Positions 31,630 through 41,349 of a stretch of 41,349 nt of DNA are shown here, one piece after another. This DNA is from Deltaproteobacteria bacterium (GTDB lineage Bacteria > Desulfobacterota > Syntrophia > Syntrophales > UBA8958). The position numbers and the translations under genes were made by a program. The notes below the pieces were generated by a model. It searched no databases. It worked only from the letters and a program-made list of their open reading frames with translations, and was not told where the DNA came from. The stretch is from assembly GCA_026388335.1 (NCBI GenBank), contig JAPLJZ010000077.1, forward strand, positions 1 to 41,349, written 5' to 3'. Within the stretch, counting starts at the first letter, position 1. Every line of letters starts with the position of its first letter.

Positions 31630-33045
31630 TCAAGGTTCGAAACAGTGCTTCCCCATCGTTTCGGTTGGGGGCAGGGGATACCGGCCTGTGTAGCAGGCCA
31701 GGCAGAACGATTCATGATTTATTCTCGTTGCTTCCACCATTCCTTCCAGGGAGAGGTAATACAGGGAGTCGAGGCCGATGAATTTGCCGATTGTGTCCAC
31801 TTCCCCTTTCTGAGCGGCAATCAGCTCTCCTTTCGCGGAGAAATCGATGCCGTAGGGGCAGGGATGACGGGTGGGGGGACAACTGATGACCATGTGGATT
31901 TCTTTAACCCCGTTGTCCCTCAGGTTACGAACGCGGTTACGGCTGGTGGTGCCGCGGATGATGGAATCTTCCACGATGAGGACCCTTTTACCCTCCAGGA
32001 GAGGCCGGACCGGATTGAGCTTAACCCGGACGCCGAAATCACGAACCGGTTGGGTAGGTTGAATAAAGGTCCTGCCTACATAATGATTCCTGATCATTCC
32101 CATCTCAAAGGGAAGACCGCTCTCCTCGGCATAACCCAGGGCGGCGTAATTGCCGGAATCGGGGAAAGGCATGACCAGATCGACGTCAGGCTGGTACTCC
32201 TTTGCCAGACGATGGCCCAGGCGCTTCCGGCAGAGATATACGTTCTGGCCGAAGATCTGACTGTCCGGCCGGGCGAAGTAGATCAACTCGAAGATACAGT
32301 GGGCGTGTTTGATTTCCGGAAAGGGGGTAAGGCTGCGGACGCCGGTATCATCGATGATCACGATTTCGCCGGGCTTGATGTCCCGGATGTAGGTCGCCCC
32401 CACGAGGTCAAAGGCGCAGCTTTCAGATGCGACCACCCAGCCGCCGTTGATCTGCCCCAGGCATAGCGGCCTGAAACCCCGTGGATCACGGGCCGCGATG
32501 ATCCGGTTGCGGGTCATCATGACGAGGCTGTAGGCCCCTTCGATTTGAGACAGGGCGCTGATGAGAGCCTCCTCGAATCCATTCCGTAAATGGGCGGCCA
32601 TGAGATGGACGATGACCTCGGTGTCCATGGTGGATTGGAAAATGGAGCCCCGCGCCTCCAGGGTCGAGCGCAGATACTGGGTATTGGTCAGGTTTCCGTT
32701 GTGACCGATGGCGTAATATTCCTCGCCGTGATGGGCGATGAAGGGCTGAGCGTTTGCGAGCACCGATGACCCGGTTGTCGAGTAACGGACATGACCGATG
32801 GCCAGATGGCCTTTGAGTTTGGCCAGATTATCTTCCCGGAAAACCTCGGAGACGAGCCCCATCGCTTTGTGGGACCAGATATCGCAACCATCCGCCGAAA
32901 CGATCCCCGCGCTTTCCTGCCCTCGGTGCTGAAGGGCGAAGAGACCAAAAAAGGTCAGTCGGGCCGCTTCCGGATGCCCATAGACGGCAAAAACGCCGCA
33001 TTCCTCCCGGGGTCTGCCTGTATCCAAATAATCATCATTTCTCAT
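31630..33045 (-). CDS. purF: Amidophosphoribosyltransferase
   Basis: First enzyme of purine synthesis: PRPP plus glutamine to phosphoribosylamine. 471 residues, with a 15-residue propeptide ending at EE-CGVFAVYG, so Cys16 becomes the N-terminal catalytic Cys after cleavage. Seen: N-terminal Ntn glutaminase (LQHRGQESAGI, GHVRYSTTGSS) and the PRPP-binding loop VLIVEDSIIRGTTSRN. The four Cys of the [4Fe-4S] type of Bacillus subtilis PurF are present (HAHCIFELIYFARPDS, RHPCPYGID, ESFCLACYTG), so it is the Fe-S, oxygen-sensitive type. It is last in the carA-guaA-carB-purF run. Confidence 0.96.
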   Translation of the reverse strand: MRNDDYLDTGRPREECGVFAVYGHPEAARLTFFGLFALQHRGQESAGIVSADGCDIWSHKAMGLVSEVFREDNLAKLKGHLAIGHVRYSTTGSSVLANAQPFIAHHGEEYYAIGHNGNLTNTQYLRSTLEARGSIFQSTMDTEVIVHLMAAHLRNGFEEALISALSQIEGAYSLVMMTRNRIIAARDPRGFRPLCLGQINGGWVVASESCAFDLVGATYIRDIKPGEIVIIDDTGVRSLTPFPEIKHAHCIFELIYFARPDSQIFGQNVYLCRKRLGHRLAKEYQPDVDLVMPFPDSGNYAALGYAEESGLPFEMGMIRNHYVGRTFIQPTQPVRDFGVRVKLNPVRPLLEGKRVLIVEDSIIRGTTSRNRVRNLRDNGVKEIHMVISCPPTRHPCPYGIDFSAKGELIAAQKGEVDTIGKFIGLDSLYYLSLEGMVEATRINHESFCLACYTGRYPLPPTETMGKHCFEP

Positions 33046-33105
33046 TGGCGTTGATCCATAATCGTGTCGTGAATTGTGAATGGGGGCAACTTTCCCCGAG
33101 CAAAA

Positions 33106-36471
<3,366 letters not shown>

Positions 36472-36479
36472 AATCTTAT

Positions 36480-36500
36480 GGGGTCAGGTCTTGAATTTTA
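36480..36500. repeat. Short conserved intergenic motif (REP-transposase-associated type)
   Basis: GGGGTCAGGTCTTGAATTTT lies in the 32-base gap between guaA and carB. This string is, from memory, common near REP-associated tyrosine transposase genes in deltaproteobacteria. It displaces any ribosome-binding site for carB. Confidence 0.35.
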
Positions 36501-36503
36501 GTG

Positions 36504-38033
36504 TTATTCCCATTCAATGGTTGATGGGGGTTTGGAACTGATGTCGTAAACGACGCGGTTGACACCTCGAACCTCGTTGATGATCCGGTTTGAGATTTTT
36601 GCCAGCAACTCATGGGGGATCCTCGCCCAGTCCGCCGTCATGGCGTCATCGCTGGTTACGGCCCGGATGGCCAGGATATTTTCGTAGGTCCGCTGATCAC
36701 CCATGATGCCGACGCTTTTGATGGGCAGCAGTACCGCGAAAGATTGCCATAGTTTTCCGTAGAGGTTTGCCGCCCTGATCTCATCGAGGAGGACCACGTC
36801 GGCCTTTTTCAGGATATTGAGACGCTTCTCCGTTACCTCGCCGATAATCCGGATGGCTAATCCCGGACCAGGGAAGGGCTGGCGCCAGACCATCTCCTCC
36901 GGAAGTCCCAGCTCCTTTCCCAGGAGACGGACCTCGTCCTTGAACAGGTGTTTCAGCGGTTCCACAAGTTTCAGTTTCATCTTTTTCGGAAGGCCGCCGA
37001 CGTTGTGATGGGACTTGATCACGGCGCTGGGGCCGCCGAAGGTGGAACGGGATTCAATGATATCCGGGTAGAGGGTTCCCTGAGCTAAATACTCAACACC
37101 CTTAATCTTCTTTGCTTCTTCTTCGAAAATCTCAATGAAGGTTCTGCCGATGATCTTTCTCTTCTTCTCCGGATTTTCGACCCCCCGCAAACGGTCTAAA
37201 AAGATCTTCCTGGCCCGTACGAACCGCAGTTTCATGTGGAAATGCTTTTGGAAGACATCCTGAACCTTTTCCGCTTCCCCCTGCCTGAGGACACCGTTAT
37301 CAACAAATACACAGGTCAATTGGTTTCCCATGGCCCGGTGGATCAAGACGGCGGCGACAGAGGAATCGACGCCTCCGCTTAAGCCCAGGATGACCTTGCC
37401 GTTGCCGATCTGGGAGTGGATTTCGTCTATCGCTTCCCGGGCAAAGGATTTCATGGTCCACTTTTCCTGACACCGGCAGACGGCAAAAAGGAAGTTGCCC
37501 AGGATTTTCTTTCCTTCCGGGGTATGGACGACTTCCGGATGGAACTGAAGACCGTAGAATCGCCGCTTCCGATCCTCGGCAGCAGCCACGGGAGTATTAG
37601 GTGTCGAAGCTGTGATCTTGAATCCTTTCGGCAGTTTGCCAATGGTATCGCCGTGACTCATCCAGCATTTCGTGGTCTTTTCGATATCTGTAAATATGCC
37701 TTCCTGCCTGATTATTTGCAGCTCGGCAAACCCGTATTCCCGTTTTGCAGCGGCGATGACGTCGCCCCCGAGGGTATGGACCATGAACTGGAGACCGTAA
37801 CAGATCCCCAGCACCGGGATGCCCAGTGTGAAAATGCCGGCATCGGCACGGGGGCTGTTCTTTTCGTAAATACTGGCCGGGCCGCCGGATAGGATGATCC
37901 CCTCTGGTTTCATGTCTCTGATTGTCTGCAGGGGAATATCCGGGGGTTCAATCTGGCAATATATATGGTGCTCCCGGACCCGCCGGGCGATAAGTTGGTT
38001 ATACTGGGAACCGAAATCAATAATCAGGATCAT
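36504..38033 (-). CDS. guaA: GMP synthase (glutamine-hydrolysing)
   Basis: Converts XMP to GMP with ATP and glutamine. 509 residues, the normal length. Seen: class I glutamine amidotransferase domain with PVLGICYGLQFMVH (nucleophile Cys) and GLQFHPEVVHT (His/Glu), then the ATP-pyrophosphatase P-loop LGLSGGVDSSVAA and the C-terminal dimerisation domain ending VNRVVYDISSKPPSTIEWE. Its start overlaps the carA stop by four bases (ATGA), so it is translationally coupled to carA. Confidence 0.97.
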   Translation of the reverse strand: MILIIDFGSQYNQLIARRVREHHIYCQIEPPDIPLQTIRDMKPEGIILSGGPASIYEKNSPRADAGIFTLGIPVLGICYGLQFMVHTLGGDVIAAAKREYGFAELQIIRQEGIFTDIEKTTKCWMSHGDTIGKLPKGFKITASTPNTPVAAAEDRKRRFYGLQFHPEVVHTPEGKKILGNFLFAVCRCQEKWTMKSFAREAIDEIHSQIGNGKVILGLSGGVDSSVAAVLIHRAMGNQLTCVFVDNGVLRQGEAEKVQDVFQKHFHMKLRFVRARKIFLDRLRGVENPEKKRKIIGRTFIEIFEEEAKKIKGVEYLAQGTLYPDIIESRSTFGGPSAVIKSHHNVGGLPKKMKLKLVEPLKHLFKDEVRLLGKELGLPEEMVWRQPFPGPGLAIRIIGEVTEKRLNILKKADVVLLDEIRAANLYGKLWQSFAVLLPIKSVGIMGDQRTYENILAIRAVTSDDAMTADWARIPHELLAKISNRIINEVRGVNRVVYDISSKPPSTIEWE

Positions 38034-39208
38034 GCCGCTTCTCCTTTTAAAGGATATGCTTGAGCGAGACCGCCCGCGGGTGACATCATTGCCACAAACC
38101 GGTCAAAGAGATAGGCGGCGTCATGAGGACCTGGGGCCGCTTCCGGGTGGTATTGAACGCTGAAAGCCATCAATTCCGGATAGGAAAGTCCTTCCGAAGT
38201 CCCGTCATTGAGGTTCTCATGGGTCGCCTCACGACACCGGGCGACGGAATCGGGAATGACGACAAATCCGTGATTTTGTGATGTAATTTCAATCTTCCCC
38301 GTCTGTTCCTGTCTCACCGGCTGGTTGATGCCGTGATGGCCGAATTTCAATTTTTCCGTTTTCCCCCCGGCGGCTTGTCCGAGGATTTGGTGCCCCAGGC
38401 AGATGCCAAAGACCGGTACTTTTCCCAGGACAAAGGCTGCTGCTGCCACCAGGTAGGGGAGGGCCGCCGGATCCCCCGGGCCATTGGAAAAGAGAACCCC
38501 ATCGGGTCGCCAGGCAAGGATATCCTCTCCTGTTGCTGTTGCCGGCAGGACAATGACCTGACATCCCCGTGCCTCCAGATGGCGGAGGATGTTGTATTTA
38601 ACGCCGCAGTCGATGACGACGACGCGGAGCGATATTTTATGGCTGTTTTTGAGCCCTGCCGTGATCTCTTGCCGGGTACCGTCTTGCCAATGATATGGGG
38701 CTTGACAGGCGACCTCCTTGACCAGATCACGGCCGACGAGCCCGGGATAGGCCCGGATCTTCTCGATCAACCCGGCGATGTCCGTTGTTTCCGTGGATAG
38801 AATCCCTTTCATGGCCCCGGCAAGACGGAGGCGACGGGTCAGCGCCCGGGTATCGAGACCTTCGACGCCCAATTTCCCGTGCGCTTCCAGAAACGCCTGC
38901 AGGGTTTGCCGGGATTGCCAGTTGCTGGGCCGGGAATGGTATTCCTTGACGATGAATCCTTCCAGATAAATCCCGGCGGATTCCATATCTTCGGGATTGA
39001 TGCCGTAATTGCCGACGAGGGGATAAGTCATAGTCACGATCTGCCCCTTATAGGAAGGGTCGGTGATGACCTCCTGGTAGCCGGTCATGCCGGTGTTGAA
39101 GACAACCTCGCCGCAGACTTCTCCGGCTCCGGCAAAGGCATATCCCGGAAAGACACTCCCATCTTCCAGAACGAGGATAGCTGGTGACTGCTGTCGCAAG
39201 AGCGACAT
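38030..39208 (-). CDS. carA: Carbamoyl-phosphate synthase small (glutaminase) subunit
   Basis: Glutaminase subunit feeding ammonia to CarB. 392 residues. Seen: N-terminal CPSase domain LVLEDGSVFPGYAFG-like start (AILVLEDGSVFPGYAFAGAG) and NTGMTGYQEVITDPSY; glutaminase nucleophile in VPVFGICLGHQILG; His/Glu in FSVQYHPEAAPGP. ATG at 39208 with GAGGGG nearby. It is the first gene of the carA-guaA-carB-purF run; guaA is inserted between the two carbamoyl-phosphate synthase genes. Confidence 0.96.
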   Translation of the reverse strand: MSLLRQQSPAILVLEDGSVFPGYAFAGAGEVCGEVVFNTGMTGYQEVITDPSYKGQIVTMTYPLVGNYGINPEDMESAGIYLEGFIVKEYHSRPSNWQSRQTLQAFLEAHGKLGVEGLDTRALTRRLRLAGAMKGILSTETTDIAGLIEKIRAYPGLVGRDLVKEVACQAPYHWQDGTRQEITAGLKNSHKISLRVVVIDCGVKYNILRHLEARGCQVIVLPATATGEDILAWRPDGVLFSNGPGDPAALPYLVAAAAFVLGKVPVFGICLGHQILGQAAGGKTEKLKFGHHGINQPVRQEQTGKIEITSQNHGFVVIPDSVARCREATHENLNDGTSEGLSYPELMAFSVQYHPEAAPGPHDAAYLFDRFVAMMSPAGGLAQAYPLKGEAA

Positions 39209-39270
39209 AATAACCCCTCAATTTTTATATGATTTACAATCGCCACTCATGAATAAAACACGAAGGCGAG

Positions 39271-39302
39271 AAGGCGAAATCATTTAAGTCTGATTTCACC
39301 TT
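39271..39302 (-). terminator. Probable terminator after glutamine synthetase
   Basis: AAGGCGAAATCA (39271-39282) and TGATTTCACCTT (39291-39302) form a 12-pair stem with one G-U wobble and an 8-base loop. On the minus strand it is followed by CTCGCCTTCGTGTTTTATTC. A second hairpin, GTCCA-CCT-TTTT-AGG-A-TGGAC (39336-39356), lies closer to the stop. Both sit in the 163-base gap before carA; no clear promoter for carA was identified. Confidence 0.5.
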
Positions 39303-39371
39303 TCCCGCCACCTAATAACGCATCCATCACCAATTGTCCACCTTTTTAGGATGGACAGACATCAACATCGA

Positions 39372-41348
39372 TCAGTTAATAAAGAGCATCTCCCAAAACT
39401 TCGGCAGGGGCCATAATTCATCGTCTACCAGACCTTCCAGCTCATCAACATAGTCCCGAAGCTCATTCATCTTGGGTTTGACTTTGCTGCAGAGCATCTC
39501 CGCTTTCTTCTGTTCGTCGTGGACGGACGAGGCAGCGGCGATTTTAGCAAGGATGTCTTTGTCTGTGCCATAAATTTTATTCACCAGCTCGGTAACTCTC
39601 TTTAACAGGTCCTGTTGGGCGGAAAGATCGGCCGCCTTGCCGAGTGCTTCCCGGGTGCCGATGATCGCTTTCGAGAGCCCCTTCTGATAGGCAGTTGCTG
39701 CCGGGATGACCTGGCTCAAGCAGATGTTGTCCAAGCATTTAGCCTCAATTTCCAGGTCTTTGATGTATCGCTCCAGGTGGATTAAATAGCGTGATTTGAG
39801 CTCGACGTTGGAAAGGACCCGATATTTATCAAACATCTCCAATGCTTTTTTGGTTATCAGGGCCTTCAAGGCGACCGGCGTGGTCTTGTCATTCGGGAGC
39901 CCTCTTTTGGCAGCCTCTTTTTCCCATTCCGGGACGTAGTTGTCGCCGTTGTAGAGGACCGCTTTGATCTCTTTCAGTTCTTTTTTGATCACGGTGAAAA
40001 CGCATTGGTTCATGTTGATGTTCTTCCCGCACAGGTCATTGATCTTTTCTGCCAGATAATCGAGGCTTTCGGCAACGATCGTGTTGAGAACCGCGGCGGG
40101 AAAGGAAATCGATTGGGATGAACCGACGGTTCGGAATTCAAATTTGTTGCCCGTGAAGGCAAAGGGCGATGTCCGGTTCCGGTCGGTGTTGTCCTTGCTG
40201 ACCATGGGCAGCGAGGAAATGCCGAGGTCTATGATCTCGTTGTCTGTAGCCTTGGTTACCTTACCTCTTTCGATATTATCGAGAATATTGGTGAGCTGAT
40301 CGCCGAGGAAGACGGAAATGATGGCCGGCGGCGCTTCGTTGGCGCCGAGCCGGTGGTCATTGGCATACGAGCCGACGGAAGCGCGCAGAATGTCGGCATG
40401 TTTGTAAACGGCGCGGATGGTGGCGACCAGGAAGACCAGGAACTGAATATTTTCATGAGGTGTTTGACCTGGGTTCAGGAGGTTGTTCCCTTTGTTGTCG
40501 GAGAGCGACCAGTTTAAGTGTTTGCCCGAACCGTTGATCCCCGCAAAGGGTTTTTCATGGAGCAGGCATGCAAGTTTGTGTTTCTTCGCCACCGCTTGCA
40601 TCGTGTCCATAACGATCTGGTTATGGTCAACGGCCAGGTTGGCTTCCTCAAAGACCGGCGCGAGCTCGAACTGGCTGGGGGCGACCTCATTGTGCCTGGT
40701 CTTCGCAGGAACGCCCAGTTTGAAGAGTTCCTCTTCCATGTCGTGCATATAGGAAGAAATTCTCTCCTTGATACTGCCGAAATATTGGTCTTCCAGTTCC
40801 TGCCCTTTCGCGGGAGGTGCCCCGATAACGGTCCGGCCGCCGAGGACCAGATCCTGTCGTTTGTAGAAATAGTCCGTATCGATGAGAAAGTATTCCTGTT
40901 CCGGCCCCAGAGTGGCGTAAACCCTTTTCACGTCTTTGTTGCCGAGCAGCCTCATCATGTTCACGGCGCTATTACTGACCGCCTTGTTCGACCTGAGCAG
41001 CGGGGTCTTCTTGTCGAGGGCCTCTCCGGTATAGGAGATGAAGGCAGTGGGGATACACAGGGTTGTCGAGATGCCGTTGCGCCGGATAAAAGCCGGCGAC
41101 GACATATCCCAGGCCGTATAGCCCCGGGCTTCGAAGGTGGCCCGGATGCCGCCGCTCGGGAAACTCGATGCATCCGGTTCACCCTGGACAAGCTGCTTAC
41201 CTGAGAACCGTTCGATGACTTCTCCGACCCCGAAGGGATCGATGAACGCATCATGCTTCTCTGCCGTAATGCCCGTCATAGGCTGGAACCAGTGGGCAAA
41301 ATGGGTCGCCCCTTTCGCGAGGGCCCATTCCTTCATGGCATGGGCCAC
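39372..41348 (-). CDS. glnN: Glutamine synthetase type III (partial, start beyond window)
   Basis: ATP-dependent synthesis of glutamine from glutamate and ammonia, type III, a hexamer-pair enzyme larger than types I and II. 658 residues are visible; the family is about 700-730, so roughly 50-70 N-terminal residues lie outside the window. Seen: [59 protein letters not shown], the ATP/glutamate region [16 protein letters not shown], and [23 protein letters not shown]. These are specific to GSIII. Separated from carA by hairpins, so it is probably a separate unit, but it supplies the glutamine used by all the downstream enzymes. Confidence 0.95.
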   Translation of the reverse strand: MAHAMKEWALAKGATHFAHWFQPMTGITAEKHDAFIDPFGVGEVIERFSGKQLVQGEPDASSFPSGGIRATFEARGYTAWDMSSPAFIRRNGISTTLCIPTAFISYTGEALDKKTPLLRSNKAVSNSAVNMMRLLGNKDVKRVYATLGPEQEYFLIDTDYFYKRQDLVLGGRTVIGAPPAKGQELEDQYFGSIKERISSYMHDMEEELFKLGVPAKTRHNEVAPSQFELAPVFEEANLAVDHNQIVMDTMQAVAKKHKLACLLHEKPFAGINGSGKHLNWSLSDNKGNNLLNPGQTPHENIQFLVFLVATIRAVYKHADILRASVGSYANDHRLGANEAPPAIISVFLGDQLTNILDNIERGKVTKATDNEIIDLGISSLPMVSKDNTDRNRTSPFAFTGNKFEFRTVGSSQSISFPAAVLNTIVAESLDYLAEKINDLCGKNINMNQCVFTVIKKELKEIKAVLYNGDNYVPEWEKEAAKRGLPNDKTTPVALKALITKKALEMFDKYRVLSNVELKSRYLIHLERYIKDLEIEAKCLDNICLSQVIPAATAYQKGLSKAIIGTREALGKAADLSAQQDLLKRVTELVNKIYGTDKDILAKIAAASSVHDEQKKAEMLCSKVKPKMNELRDYVDELEGLVDDELWPLPKFWEMLFIN

Positions 41349-41349
41349 G

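Noticed and set aside
31533-31781. Small plus-strand gene containing the 31-base repeat
   Set aside because: Most of it overlaps the end of purF, and the other repeat copy does not keep the same reading frame upstream.
31645-32466. 273-codon plus-strand frame inside purF
   Set aside because: Shadow frame in a GC-rich gene; purF on the opposite strand is certain.
40518-41204. 228-codon plus-strand frame inside glutamine synthetase
   Set aside because: Shadow of the well-supported GSIII gene.

Overview
The window looks like chromosome of a strictly anaerobic deltaproteobacterium of the Syntrophus/Smithella type (inferred, not proven). The reasons are a menaquinone tail-end pathway, 4-hydroxybutyryl-CoA dehydratase with its CoA-transferase, a sigma-54 regulator, MglA/roadblock proteins, a type III glutamine synthetase and a likely selenoprotein. 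Genes are tightly packed, many overlap by a few bases, and most lie on the minus strand. I saw no rRNA, tRNA, CRISPR array, intact insertion sequence or phage genes.

Layout. (1) 1-6200, minus: a six-gene, nearly gapless run: transketolase, lipoprotein solute-binding protein, ABC ATPase, ABC permease, menA-like prenyltransferase, ubiE/menG-like methyltransferase. (2) 6378-10025: CaiB/BaiF CoA-transferase or racemase, a 54-residue FmdB-type zinc ribbon behind a near-perfect sigma-70 promoter, a PlsC-type acyltransferase, an RlpA-like exported protein and a lipoprotein alpha/beta hydrolase. (3) 10353-19023: a GAF-MshEN-PilB/GspE ATPase on plus, converging on a minus-strand cluster of about nine genes: truncated roadblock protein, small helical protein, DUF4388-roadblock protein, roadblock protein, second small helical protein, MglB-like protein, MglA-like GTPase, a 361-residue protein with a duplicated motif, a zinc ribbon and a DUF3426-like membrane protein. 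This is the best candidate for an undescribed system: a small-GTPase switch with duplicated roadblock regulators beside an orphan pilus-type motor. (4) 19172-22693: AAA ATPase/DUF4143 protein, MBL-fold hydrolase, chromate-type transporter, with repeat and insertion-sequence debris. (5) 22766-23792: an unrecognised helical protein followed by a probable selenoprotein (in-frame TGA at codon 34) that standard gene calling would miss.

(6) 23975-31412: a 4-hydroxybutyrate island on minus: sigma-54 activator (CBS-CBS-PAS-PAS-AAA-HTH), a multispan permease, 4-hydroxybutyryl-CoA dehydratase, a NifU-type protein, a four-cysteine protein and 4-hydroxybutyrate CoA-transferase. Uptake, activation to the CoA ester and dehydration to crotonyl-CoA would feed beta-oxidation-type metabolism; the two cysteine proteins may serve the Fe-S cluster of the dehydratase. 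(7) 31630-39208: purF, carB, guaA and carA, all glutamine amidotransferase or ammonia-using enzymes of nucleotide synthesis, followed by a type III glutamine synthetase cut by the window end. Grouping these with glutamine synthetase joins glutamine production and use.
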